NCBI GenBank assembly: GCA_946221065.1
Contig: CAMIIO010000008.1
Coordinates: forward strand, 1-64,000
From: an uncultured Rothia sp.
GTDB lineage: Bacteria > Actinomycetota > Actinomycetes > Actinomycetales > Micrococcaceae
Direction: 5' to 3'
Length of the DNA: 64,000 nucleotides
Below are positions 35,388-43,167 of this stretch, one piece after another. Numbering within the stretch: position 1 is the stretch's first letter; each line of letters begins with the position of its first letter. The notes beneath the pieces are model-generated. The model made no database searches. It had not been told where the DNA came from and saw only the letters and a program-made list of their open reading frames with translations. Both the position numbers and the translations under genes were made by a program.

Positions 35388-35411
35388 ACTCTCCAACCTA
35401 GCTGCTTCTTA

Positions 35412-35473
35412 CGGTGAGGTGTCAAAAATGGCTGAAAATTGCACGATTTTCAGCCATTTTTGACACCTCAACG
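35412..35473 (-). terminator. Family B bidirectional terminator, copy 3
   Basis: Outer arms GGTGAGGTGTCAAAAAT and ATTTTTGACACCTCAACG as in copies 1 and 2; the inner hairpin is a third sequence, GGCTGAAAAT/ATTTTCAGCC. It begins 13 nt after the stop of the FAD oxidase gene (minus strand). Confidence 0.8.
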
Positions 35474-35485
35474 AAAAGCTGGAGG

Positions 35486-36808
35486 CTACCGAATCAGCAC
35501 TTTCTCTAAATAGGGGTTGAGGAACACACCTTGCGGATCGAGCCGTTCGCGAACCTTCACAAACTCGTCAAAACGGGGATAGAGTTCTGCCAGCTCAACG
35601 GCGTCAAGCGTGTGAAGCTGACCCCAGTGCGGGCGCCCATCATGACGGCGGAATACCTCTTCCAGCGCGACAAAGTAGCTTTCAAAGGACTGGCGCCAAT
35701 AGGAGCGGGCGGTGATGTAAAAAGTTTCGCGTTCAAAGGCGGGGGAGAGCGGAATATTATCTGCCGCGGAGGTAGTAATTACCAGTGGGAACCCGGATTG
35801 CTCGACGGCGCCATTGAGGTGTTTGCGCACGTCAGCCATGACTTGTTCAAAGCGGTTGAGGTCAAAGGCATATTCCATGCTGTTGTAGTGTACGGTGCGG
35901 TTTTGGGTGAAGACGCGCGGGGCGAGGTCTGCGTAGCGTCGGTTCCCCTTACCCCAGTTGGATACTTTGTTGAGTGCGTTCTGGGTGGCGGGAACCTTGG
36001 TGCTGAGTAGGTTCATGGCTTCAAAAATACCGTTGTTGAGGGCGTAATCCCCGCCGTGACGTCGTGCCTGGGAGAGTCGGGCATGAGGTTCCATGAACCC
36101 TTCGGTGAGTAGGGGGAGCCGGGTTAGCCGGCGCGTGCGTACCTCGTTAGAGCCGGGGAACCAGGAGAAGCTGTAGTGGTCTGCGCCGTGGGCGCGTTCA
36201 ACAAAGCTGGGGATGATTTCTTGGTATGAACGACCCCGCTCGATGGCGTGCAGGCGGAAAAGCGACACCACGCGGAAGGTAACGGAAACGAGCACGCCTA
36301 GCGCACCTAGCCCGACGAGCGCGGCATCAAAAATTTCCGGGTGTTGGCTGGGTGAGCAGTTGAGCAGTTCGCCGTTGGCGGTGACGAGCGCTAACTCGGT
36401 GACTTGTGTAGAGAACCCGCCAAAGGCAAGGCCGGTGCCGTGGGTGCCGGTAGAGACGGCGCCGGCAATGGTCTGCTGGTCGAGCTGCCCTAGGTTTTCG
36501 AAGGCGAGCCCGTAGCTCATGAGAATCTTGTTGGCGTCGCGCAGGGTGGTTCCGGCGAGAAAGGTGGCTCGGCGGTTCTCGGCATCGACGGCGGTGGCAC
36601 CGGTGAGGTATTCAAGGCTCATGAGTGCCCCGCTGGGCTGGGCAATAGCGGAGGAGCTACGGGAGGCACCTACTACTTTAACGCGGCCCTGTTGTGCGCC
36701 GACGTCGCGAACGAAACGTTGAACGTCGGCTACGGAGTGAGGCGTGCATACGCGGTGTAGTTGGGTTTCGTGGCGGTGCCCCCAGGTATTCCAGGTGGGT
36801 TGCTGCAT
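35486..36808 (-). CDS. FAD-linked sugar-lactone oxidase (ALO family)
   Basis: 440 aa, VAO-type FAD domain followed by the D-arabinono-lactone oxidase domain. Seen: GAVSTGTHGTG (FAD site), WFPGSNEVRT, and the C-terminal GRPHWGQLHTL and VFLNPYLEKVL. Relatives oxidise aldonolactones or alditols with O2. The position that usually holds the FAD-linking His (GxGHS) is VVGASRSSS here, so Arg50 replaces His and FAD is probably bound non-covalently. ATG start at 36808, without a strong ribosome site. Monocistronic, ended by family B copy 3. Confidence 0.85.
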   Translation of the reverse strand: MQQPTWNTWGHRHETQLHRVCTPHSVADVQRFVRDVGAQQGRVKVVGASRSSSAIAQPSGALMSLEYLTGATAVDAENRRATFLAGTTLRDANKILMSYGLAFENLGQLDQQTIAGAVSTGTHGTGLAFGGFSTQVTELALVTANGELLNCSPSQHPEIFDAALVGLGALGVLVSVTFRVVSLFRLHAIERGRSYQEIIPSFVERAHGADHYSFSWFPGSNEVRTRRLTRLPLLTEGFMEPHARLSQARRHGGDYALNNGIFEAMNLLSTKVPATQNALNKVSNWGKGNRRYADLAPRVFTQNRTVHYNSMEYAFDLNRFEQVMADVRKHLNGAVEQSGFPLVITTSAADNIPLSPAFERETFYITARSYWRQSFESYFVALEEVFRRHDGRPHWGQLHTLDAVELAELYPRFDEFVKVRERLDPQGVFLNPYLEKVLIR

Positions 36809-36958
36809 GGTGTTCCCCTCGCGGTTGTGCAGTATGTGTACCGGTTAATTCTCTCACTGTGGGCTAGGGCGCGGGGAGGATTTTTCTGTGGAAAAAGTGT
36901 GGGATGGCTGAGAGCGCGGTGTTGGGCGCGGTGCATAAGGTTCACTCGTGTTTAACAT

Positions 36959-36988
36959 TTGGTTTATACGGGGGTATGAAACTATAGA
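36959..36988 (+). promoter_or_regulatory. Putative promoter of the dihydroorotate dehydrogenase
   Basis: TTGGTT (36959-36964) and TATAGA (36983-36988) are 18 bp apart, about 40 bp before the start at 37027. Confidence 0.4.
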
Positions 36989-37026
36989 TAGTAGAGAGAG
37001 CATCTAACGGATTGGACGGATTTGTG

Positions 37027-37947
37027 ATGAGTTATTCAACAACTTTGGGCGGTAGCGATTTTGAGTCGTGTGTAATGAACGCCGCGGGCGTGTATTGCAT
37101 GACGGCGGAGGAGCTAGATCTTGTGGCAGACTCTGCCGCGGGAACGTTTGTGACTAAGACGGCAACCTTGGAGGCACGTCCGGGAAACCCGGAACCGCGG
37201 TATAAGGACGTTGGCCCTAACAGTATTAATTCGATGGGTTTGCCGAACAAGGGCTTGGATTACTATCTGGAGTATTTGGCGGCAGACGCGCAGGCGGAGA
37301 AGCGTTTTCTATCCATTAGTCCTATGCAGCCCGGTGATGTTCCCGATTTGTTGAAGAAGATTTCTGAGGCAGAGTTTCCTGGCTTGGTGGAGCTTAATCT
37401 TTCGTGCCCGAATATTCCGGGTAAGCCACAGATTGCCTATGATTTTGAGGATGCTAACCGGATTCTGGAGCAGACTTTTTCTGTATATAAGGGTCGGCTG
37501 GGTGTTAAGCTTCCACCGTTTTTTGATATGGCGCATTTTGATGCTTTTGCGGAAATTCTTAATCAGTATCCGCTCACGTTTATTAACAGTGTGAACAGTC
37601 CCGGTAATGGTGTGATGATTGACGGATTGTCTATGTCTATTGCGCCGAAGAATGGTTTTGGTGGTATTGGTGGCCCCACGATTAAGCCGTGGGCGCTGGC
37701 TAATGTTCATGCGTTTGCTACCCGGCTTAATTCGGAGATTCAGATTATTGGTACTGGCGGTGTTGCTACCGGGCGAGATGTGTTTGAGCATATTTTGTGT
37801 GGTGCGTCGATGGTGCAGGTGGGTACTACTTTGCACCAGCAGGGTCCGGAGGTTTTTGCTCGGCTGTTGCGTGAGCTGGAGGCGGAGATGGCTGAGCATG
37901 GTTTTGCTTCTCTGGAGGATTTCCGTGGGAAGGTGAATTACCTTTAG
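37027..37947 (+). CDS. pyrD: Class 1A dihydroorotate dehydrogenase
   Basis: 306-aa FMN enzyme converting dihydroorotate to orotate in pyrimidine synthesis; class 1A members are soluble dimers that use fumarate. The fit is to the class 1A type: NSMGLPNKGLDYYL, VELNLSCPNIPGKPQ with the catalytic Cys, FINSVNSPGNGVMI and IIGTGGVATGRDVFEH. There is no N-terminal membrane helix as in class 2. Many actinobacteria have class 2, so this is unusual and may be an old acquisition. I start at the ATG at 37027; a TTG at 37012 is in frame but lies within the probable ribosome site. Codons favour T and G endings. Confidence 0.88.
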   Translation: MSYSTTLGGSDFESCVMNAAGVYCMTAEELDLVADSAAGTFVTKTATLEARPGNPEPRYKDVGPNSINSMGLPNKGLDYYLEYLAADAQAEKRFLSISPMQPGDVPDLLKKISEAEFPGLVELNLSCPNIPGKPQIAYDFEDANRILEQTFSVYKGRLGVKLPPFFDMAHFDAFAEILNQYPLTFINSVNSPGNGVMIDGLSMSIAPKNGFGGIGGPTIKPWALANVHAFATRLNSEIQIIGTGGVATGRDVFEHILCGASMVQVGTTLHQQGPEVFARLLRELEAEMAEHGFASLEDFRGKVNYL

Positions 37948-38175
37948 GACGCCGCTTTGCGGTTACGGCTTTTAAAAGAGTGATTTTTTGGAGTATATGG
38001 AGTTAGTACTCAGCTTTGTCCATTAGGTGAAATTCACCGTCATTTCACGCTGATTATTCGTAACTGTGAGCTGAAGCAATCTAAAATAGAAGTAAGGACC
38101 GGCGCTGTTCTTGAACTGAATATATGGTTTACTCCAGGGCTGGTTACCAACCGGATATAACCGAGGAGTTTTATT

Positions 38176-39195
38176 ATGACCGAGAGTTCATCTGCTAATG
38201 CATCATTTGGTGCTCGCGCTTTAGCTGCGCGCGATGCCGGCGTTGACCTGACTCAGATTTCGGGTGAGGTGATTGTTGGTATTGATGGTTCGGAGCAGTC
38301 GTATGGAGCGCTGATTTGGGCTGTTGCTGAGGCTAAGCGTCGCGGTGTGTCGGTTCGTTTGGTTACGGCTTATTCTCTTCCCGTGTTTACCGGTACTGGT
38401 TTTGATGCCGGTTATTCGGTGGTGGATGAGGAGGCTTTGCGCGACGGCGTGGCTCAGATTTTGGATGAGGCCGTTTCGCGTGTGGGTGAGACTGATGTTG
38501 AGCTTCGCGCCACGGTTGAGACCGGTGATGCTACGGGTGTGCTTTTGGAGTTGTCCAAGCGTGCTGAGTTGATGGTTGTTGGTTCTCGTTCTCACGGCGG
38601 TTTCTTGGGGCGTTTGTTGGGCACGGTGTCGACGTCGTTGCCGGCCCATTCGCATTGCCCCACGGTTGCTGTTCCTGCTTCTTATGGGGAGAAGATTGAT
38701 AAGGATCGCTCTTTGTTGGAGCGTGGCTTGCCGGTGGTGGTTGGTTCTGACGGTTCGGAGCAGGCGCGTTTGGCTATTTTGAAGGCTGCTGATGAGGCTC
38801 ACCGTCGCGGTGTGAAGTTGACTTTGGTGAATGCATTGGCTCCTTATACGGGTGCGCTGAACTGGGTGCCTTCTGCCGTTGACTTTGAGGCGATGTACCG
38901 GGAGATCGCTGATTTGCAGCGTAAGGCTGCGCAGTGGGTGCGCGGTTTTTATCCGGAGCTTGAGATTGAGTTTAAGTTGATTGATGGTTCGCCGGTTCAG
39001 GTTCTTTTGGAGGCCGGTAAGGATGCGGATTTGTTGATTGTTGGTACGCGTGGCCGTGGTGGCGTGGCTGGCATGTTGATGGGCTCGACGTCGCAGGGTG
39101 TGATGCATAATACCCAGGTTCCTGTGATGATTGTTCCGGATATTGAGGATTCGCGCACGGACTCCGCCCCTGAGGCCAAAGTCAGTTGGGGTTAA
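38176..39195 (+). CDS. Universal stress protein, tandem UspA domains
   Basis: 339 aa, two UspA domains in tandem. Domain 1 spans about 30-170 with VIVGIDGSEQS and MVVGSRSHGGFLGRLLGTVS; domain 2 about 185-325 with VVVGSDGSEQA and LLIVGTRGRGGVAGMLMGST. Both keep the G-x2-G-x9-G(S/T) loop, so ATP binding is likely. Such proteins are induced in stationary phase or hypoxia. The gene has a 228-bp region upstream and GAGG before the ATG. Its TAA stop is inside the palindrome that ends it. Confidence 0.92.
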   Translation: MTESSSANASFGARALAARDAGVDLTQISGEVIVGIDGSEQSYGALIWAVAEAKRRGVSVRLVTAYSLPVFTGTGFDAGYSVVDEEALRDGVAQILDEAVSRVGETDVELRATVETGDATGVLLELSKRAELMVVGSRSHGGFLGRLLGTVSTSLPAHSHCPTVAVPASYGEKIDKDRSLLERGLPVVVGSDGSEQARLAILKAADEAHRRGVKLTLVNALAPYTGALNWVPSAVDFEAMYREIADLQRKAAQWVRGFYPELEIEFKLIDGSPVQVLLEAGKDADLLIVGTRGRGGVAGMLMGSTSQGVMHNTQVPVMIVPDIEDSRTDSAPEAKVSWG

Positions 39196-39241
39196 CTACC
39201 GATTTTCCGAGCTAGCGAGGAAATAAAAATCGGTAGTTAAC
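39191..39241 (+). terminator. Palindrome overlapping the stop of the stress protein gene
   Basis: Perfect 16-bp arms GTTAACTACCGATTTT (39191-39206) and AAAATCGGTAGTTAAC (39226-39241). The TAA stop at 39193-39195 lies in the left arm, the same habit as in families A (copy 3) and C. Confidence 0.65.
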
Positions 39242-39669
39242 GGCCGAGATGTTGCCGAGCGGAGCGAGGTAAATCGAGGACTTGGGCTTGGGGTTGGTTT
39301 TCCGAGCTAGCGAGATGAAGTGGCATTTCCGCGAAGCGAAGGAGAAATGGTGCTGAATCAGCGGGGTCGAAACTTTCCCTGGGGCTGAGGTTTTGTTTTC
39401 TTGCTGGCAGGTTGTGTAGACGTCGGAGTCTGGTTTTCTTGTGTATGTGAGTGTGCGGGGGAGCTGGGTTTCGGCGTCTTTTTGGTGGTTTTTGAGCTAG
39501 TTTTATCTTCGTGGGAAACTTTTTTAAATTTATTTTGATTTTTTTCTGGGTTGAAAAGTTCCTTGATTTTTCGGGGTTTTTTCGGGTTTCGCTACTCAAA
39601 AAGTGACAATTTTAGTGTTGTGGGTTACAGGTTTTGGTCTTGCGGGTGGCGTTGCGGTGAATTTTCGGT
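39242..39669. other. Gene-free stretch with short repeats before the tRNA operon
   Basis: About 430 bp with no convincing gene; a 120-codon minus-strand frame here is Lys/Arg/Pro-rich and has no ribosome site. A 17-bp direct repeat TTTTCCGAGCTAGCGAG occurs at 39203-39219 and 39298-39314, and related CCGAGCGGAGCGAGG lies between them at 39255. The right half is T-rich. Confidence 0.5.
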
Positions 39670-39698
39670 TTGCACGCTTCCGGAAACTGTCGTAAGCT
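39670..39698 (+). promoter_or_regulatory. Promoter of the tRNA operon
   Basis: TTGCAC (39670-39675) and TAAGCT (39693-39698) are 17 bp apart, about 50 bp before tRNA-Glu. Confidence 0.5.
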
Positions 39699-39748
39699 TA
39701 TTGAGGTTCGAACGACGGGTTGAGAAATTAGCCGGTAGTTCTGACTAG

Positions 39749-39821
39749 GCCCCCATCGTCTAGCGGCCTAGGACGCCGCCCTTTCACGGCGGTAACACGG
39801 GTTCAAATCCCGTTGGGGGTA
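39749..39821 (+). tRNA. tRNA-Glu (TTC)
   Basis: 73 nt. Acceptor GCCCCCA pairs with TGGGGGT, T-loop GGTTCAAATCC, anticodon TTC at 39783-39785 in the loop CTTTCAC. The 3' CCA is not encoded. First of three tRNAs. Confidence 0.97.
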
Positions 39822-39877
39822 CTGCAAATCTTCGGATTTGCGGCCAATGTTGGAGTTCGTATAGGATTTCAATGTCT

Positions 39878-39951
39878 GGCCCCGTAGCGCAGTTGGTTAG
39901 CGCGCCGGCCTGTCACGCCGGAGGTCGCGGGTTCAAGTCCCGTCGGGGTCG
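39878..39951 (+). tRNA. tRNA-Asp (GTC)
   Basis: 74 nt. Acceptor GGCCCCG pairs with CGGGGTC (one G-T), anticodon GTC at 39912-39914 in CTGTCAC, T-loop GGTTCAAGTCC. No encoded CCA. Confidence 0.97.
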
Positions 39952-40011
39952 CTCCGACCGCGTATTTCTTCTTGGAAGAAACGCGGTTGTGGCATATCTA
40001 TGGGTATGCCT

Positions 40012-40084
40012 GGCTCTGTAGCTCAGTTGGTAGAGCGTGCGACTGAAAATCGTAAGGTCACCGGATCGACGCCGGTCGGAGCCA
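40012..40084 (+). tRNA. tRNA-Phe (GAA)
   Basis: 73 nt. Acceptor GGCTCTG pairs with CGGAGCC (one T-G), anticodon GAA at 40035-40037 in CTGAAAA, T-arm CCGGATCGACGCCGG. The T-loop has ATCGACG rather than the usual TTCAA start, still within known variation. No encoded CCA. Confidence 0.95.
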
Positions 40085-40090
40085 CAAACT

Positions 40091-40128
40091 CGCTTGCATG
40101 GGCTTCTAACGTGCAAGCGGGTTTTTTT
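40091..40128 (+). terminator. Intrinsic terminator of the tRNA operon
   Basis: CGCTTGCA (40091-40098) pairs with TGCAAGCG (40112-40119), followed by GGTTTTTTT. Confidence 0.85.
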
Positions 40129-40179
40129 ATTTAACATTCTTTCTTTTCTCGTCCGCCCCCCTGTTCCTCTTGTTCCTTT

Positions 40180-40254
40180 TGCGGTACCTACCGCAAAACG
40201 AACTTTATCGCGCATTTTTTGCGCGATAAAACACTTTTTGCGGTACGTACCGCA
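40180..40254 (-). repeat. Cluster of three palindromes after the DJ-1-like gene
   Basis: TGCGGTACCTACCGCA (40180-40195) and TGCGGTACGTACCGCA (40239-40254) flank a hairpin TTTATCGCGCA/TGCGCGATAAA (40204-40230). The two outer palindromes are the same but for one central base and can also pair with each other, giving alternative folds. It lies 17 bp after the stop of the minus-strand DJ-1-like gene. Confidence 0.6.
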
Positions 40255-40271
40255 GGCGGGGTGGGGAGGAG

Positions 40272-40967
40272 TTAGATGAGGTCTGCGACGAGACGTTCGG
40301 CAAGGGCTACGGAGGATTGCGGGTTTTGCCCCGTATAAACGTTCCGGTCTACTACTACCTTGCTGGTGAAGGGCAAAACTGCCTTGTGGTACTCCACGCC
40401 AATATCTTTCATCGCAGTTTCCAGGAACCACTTTGCTTTCCATGCGAAGGGGTTCATTTTTTCTTCCGCGTTGGAGAGCCCTGTCATGTTGTACCCGGCG
40501 AAGGCGTTGCCGGCGTCGGTGTGCGCCGCCATGATTGCCGCCGGGGCGTGGCAGAGCAGCGCGAGTGGCTTCCCGCTGGCTACCCGATCCACCAGGAGCT
40601 GCCCGGAGGTTTTGTTCACCGCTAAATCTTCCATCGGTCCGTGACCGCCGGGATAGAACACGAGATCGTATTCTGCCTGGTTGACGTCGGAGAGGTTCGC
40701 GGGGGTGTCGATCTGCGGGCGAATGGTTTTGAGGTATTCCACAATCTGGGTGCGTTTGGTGTGGGTGCCTCCGGCGGGTCCAATGCTGATGCGGTCGAGG
40801 GTGGGGGCGACGCCGTCCGGGGTGGCGATGGTGATGTCCCAGCCTGCCTGAGAGAAGATGCGGTGCGGCTCGGCGAGCTCTTCTGCCCAGAATCCGGTGG
40901 GGTGGGTGGTACCATCGCGCAGAGTCCACTGGTTTGCCGCTGATACTACAAAAAGTACTTTTGTCAT
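40272..40967 (-). CDS. DJ-1/PfpI superfamily protein (Hsp31/glyoxalase III-like)
   Basis: 231 aa. The nucleophile elbow is LALLCHAPAAIM with the reactive Cys; the early GFWAEELAEPHRIF has the Glu conserved in Hsp31-type proteins, and YPGGHGPMEDL is the oxyanion region. Members act as glutathione-independent glyoxalases or deglycases, or as chaperones; which applies here is unknown. AAGGAC precedes the ATG. It stands alone between hairpin clusters. Confidence 0.85.
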   Translation of the reverse strand: MTKVLFVVSAANQWTLRDGTTHPTGFWAEELAEPHRIFSQAGWDITIATPDGVAPTLDRISIGPAGGTHTKRTQIVEYLKTIRPQIDTPANLSDVNQAEYDLVFYPGGHGPMEDLAVNKTSGQLLVDRVASGKPLALLCHAPAAIMAAHTDAGNAFAGYNMTGLSNAEEKMNPFAWKAKWFLETAMKDIGVEYHKAVLPFTSKVVVDRNVYTGQNPQSSVALAERLVADLI

Positions 40968-41013
40968 GGGGGTCCTTTCGGGAAGTGTTAACCCCTCATG
41001 CTATCAGTAGCCT

Positions 41014-41100
41014 TAATGACCACCTTCGTGTGAAAGGTGACCGGACGACGCCGTGAAGCTCGTCCCAGGGTGGCCTTGGCAACGCAGCTTGGGTCACTTA
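41014..41100 (-). repeat. Family D inverted-repeat element, copy 2
   Basis: Outer TAATGACC/GGGTCACTTA arms with internal hairpins CACCTT/AAGGTG and GACG/CGTC. On the minus strand it starts TAAGTGACC, as copy 3 does, 14 nt after the stop of the membrane protein gene. Confidence 0.5.
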
Positions 41101-41114
41101 TGCCCAACGGGCGG

Positions 41115-41582
41115 CTAGATGGTGGAATCGACGTCGTCCTGTAGCACTACGCTACGTTTGAGGATTGCTACACAAAAGGCAATACAGATGAAAAGAATAA
41201 TAGCGGGAATTGTTTCCAGAGAGTTCATAGCGCCCACTATAAGTTTGGTTGAATAAGCCTTTTCGACTCCTTGAACAATCAATAACTCAAGCAAGCTGTC
41301 GACAAAGTAACCTATGCCTAGGAAAAACAGAGCAGTTTCTGCTGGTCTAATCGATTTCCTAGTGAAAGGTTTCCGGTCGTAATACCGGTAGGCAGTTGTC
41401 CCTAGTAATAATGAGATTACGGTGTAGATGGCGTATTTCCCAAGGAATTTGATCCAGGCGCTAAAGACGATGACGGGTGAAAGATTGTCTGTGGGAAGGC
41501 CGCGTTCATTACCTGGAAGATTTGGGTTGAGTTGAACTAAGGTGGTCGGAATATCTCCAGTATTAGGCCAGTGGAAAAGCAT
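41115..41582 (-). CDS. DUF2975-like membrane protein, N-terminus unclear
   Basis: Four-helix small membrane protein of the kind paired with YozG-type HTH regulators; DRKPFTRKSIRPAE and the terminal LQDDVDSTI resemble DUF2975. From the ATG at 41582 it is 155 aa, but the frame continues upstream (YPTIGFLAIPFIILCV), completing the first helix, without any ATG, GTG or TTG. A GTG with GAGGAAG before it overlaps the HTH stop (TAGTG, 41705-41707) but is in another frame; one extra T in the T5 run at 41676-41680 would join them. So it is either frameshifted (true or assembly) or starts unusually. Confidence 0.55.
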   Translation of the reverse strand: MLFHWPNTGDIPTTLVQLNPNLPGNERGLPTDNLSPVIVFSAWIKFLGKYAIYTVISLLLGTTAYRYYDRKPFTRKSIRPAETALFFLGIGYFVDSLLELLIVQGVEKAYSTKLIVGAMNSLETIPAIILFICIAFCVAILKRSVVLQDDVDSTI

Positions 41583-41706
41583 GACGCACAGAATGATGAA
41601 TGGAATGGCAAGAAAACCAATGGTCGGGTAGCCAAACTCATTATCGGAATGTTCTCCTGTGGTCTTGTGGAGGCCAAAAAGGAGGTGATGGATCTTTTCT
41701 GTGACA

Positions 41707-41925
41707 CTATTCTTCCTCGCTATAGCTGAATAAGTCTGCCGGTTGGCAGTTAAGTTCTCGGCAGAGGGCGGTGAGTGTGGAGAAGCGGATAGCTTTGGCG
41801 CGGTTGTTTTTGAGGATGGAGAGGTTTGCTACCGTGATTCCCACGCGCTGTGATAGTTCGGCAAGGGTGAGTCCGCGTTCATTGAGCAGGCGATCTAGGT
41901 GGCATGTGATGTTGTGGTTGTCTAT
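41707..41925 (-). CDS. YozG-like Xre-family HTH regulator
   Basis: 72-aa DNA-binding protein: LDRLLNERGLTLAELSQRVG, VANLSILKNNRAKAIRFSTL and CRELNCQPADLF give the complete Cro/C1-type helix-turn-helix of the YozG group. No ATG, GTG or TTG lies between the upstream in-frame stop and the domain; an ATA at 41925 sits 6 nt after GAAGG and gives the usual length, so I propose an ATA start. It overlaps or abuts the DUF2975-like gene, its usual partner. Targets unknown. Confidence 0.7.
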   Translation of the reverse strand: MDNHNITCHLDRLLNERGLTLAELSQRVGITVANLSILKNNRAKAIRFSTLTALCRELNCQPADLFSYSEEE

Positions 41926-42021
41926 TGGTATCCTTCTTTCTCAGCTTAAAAGACATATCGAATAACAATATGCTAACCCCGGTTTGTATCGATAATCAAT
42001 ATGTTGTCGGGGAAAATATCT

Positions 42022-42104
42022 TAAGTGACCCCCTGCGAAAGATGACCGGGCGACGTTGCGAAGAGCGTTCCCGAACGGTCGTAACAACACGGCCTGGTCA
42101 CTTA
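42022..42104 (-). repeat. Family D inverted-repeat element, copy 3
   Basis: Terminal arms TAAGTGACC and GGTCACTTA, with an imperfect interior (GACCGGGCGACG and CGTTCCCG..GGTC). It starts 12 nt after the exonuclease III stop, on that gene's strand. Confidence 0.5.
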
Positions 42105-42116
42105 CGGATTACGCGC

Positions 42117-42917
42117 CTAGTTAATCTCCACAATCACCGGAACGTGATCGCTGGCGCCCTGCCCCTTGCGTTCCTCACGGTCAATTTCGGCGCCAATTAC
42201 TCGCTTGGCAAGTGCGGGGGAGTAGAGCTGAAAGTCAATCCGCATACCCTCGTCTTTGGCAAAGCGCCCCTTGGTGTAATCCCAGTAGGTGTAGCGTCCC
42301 TCGGCGCGTTCCCGCACCACGTCCTGCAGCTCGACGTCGTTAATGAAGGCGTTGAATGCGGCACGTTCGGGGGCGGTTACGTGCGTCATGTTATTTTCGC
42401 GGAAAAAGTCAATATCCCACACGTCTTCATCGCGTGGGGCAACATTCCAGTCACCAACGAGCGCGAATTGCGCGCCGGGGTCTTCCGTGAGCCATTCCCG
42501 AGCATTTTCTTTGAGGGTGTCTAGCCAGGAGAGCTTATATGCCATGTGCGGATCGTCAATGCCGCGTCCGTTGGGTATGTAGAGACTCCACACTCTCACT
42601 CCCCCGCAGGTGGCTCCCAGGGCGCGCGCCTCCTGTATTTCTTCTTCGCCCGGTTTGCCAAAGGCCGGCTGGTGCGGGAAGGTTCGTTCCACGTTTTCTA
42701 GTCCCACCCGGGAAGCTATTGCTACCCCGTTCCACTGGCTTAGTCCAAAGTGAGCTACCTCGTATCCCATAAATTCAAAGATTTCAAAGGGGAAGTTTTC
42801 GTCTTGGGCTTTGGTTTCTTGGATGGCGAGCACGTCGACGTCGGAGGCTTCGAGCCATTCTTCCACGCGGTCGGCGCGGGCGCGGATAGAGTTTACGTTC
42901 CAGGTTGCAATCTTCAT
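42117..42917 (-). CDS. xth: Exodeoxyribonuclease III
   Basis: 266-aa AP endonuclease/3'-5' exonuclease for base-excision repair. All endonuclease/exonuclease/phosphatase motifs are present: MKIATWNVNSIRAR, LAIQETK (metal Glu), YIPNGRG, GDWNVAP, MRIDFQL and the terminal GASDHVPV. I start at the ATG at 42917 where the conserved first strand begins; an upstream ATG at 42983 adds 22 unconserved residues. Monocistronic, divergent from the Pel-like locus. Confidence 0.95.
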   Translation of the reverse strand: MKIATWNVNSIRARADRVEEWLEASDVDVLAIQETKAQDENFPFEIFEFMGYEVAHFGLSQWNGVAIASRVGLENVERTFPHQPAFGKPGEEEIQEARALGATCGGVRVWSLYIPNGRGIDDPHMAYKLSWLDTLKENAREWLTEDPGAQFALVGDWNVAPRDEDVWDIDFFRENNMTHVTAPERAAFNAFINDVELQDVVRERAEGRYTYWDYTKGRFAKDEGMRIDFQLYSPALAKRVIGAEIDREERKGQGASDHVPVIVEIN

Positions 42918-43036
42918 GGCATTTACCCTACCTGCCGGGTAGGTGTTGGCTAAAAATGTGGTTGCATTGCAAGGATTTAACATTCTGAAACATTGTGGGC
43001 TGTTTAGTGGACAGATTGAGATGTTTAAAAAGAAAA

Positions 43037-43064
43037 TTGACTCTGATTAGGAAAAATATAGGTT
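43037..43064 (+). promoter_or_regulatory. Putative promoter of the Pel-like operon
   Basis: TTGACT (43037-43042) and TAGGTT (43059-43064) are 16 bp apart, giving a leader of about 95 nt before the GTG at 43168. Confidence 0.4.
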
Positions 43065-43167
43065 AACTACCTCAGAATTTGACCGTACCACTGCGTGTTA
43101 TCCGGTAATCTCGCACTGCACACACATCCCCCGCTCCTTTAGAGCTTTATCCCTGAAAAGAGTCACT

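Noticed and set aside
39237..39599. 120-codon minus-strand frame before the tRNAs
   Set aside because: Lys/Arg/Pro-rich, no ribosome site, overlaps a palindrome and repeats; not convincing as a gene.
39913..40929. 338-codon minus-strand frame across tRNA-Asp, tRNA-Phe and the DJ-1-like gene
   Set aside because: It runs through two tRNA genes and out of frame through a conserved gene; Arg-rich shadow.
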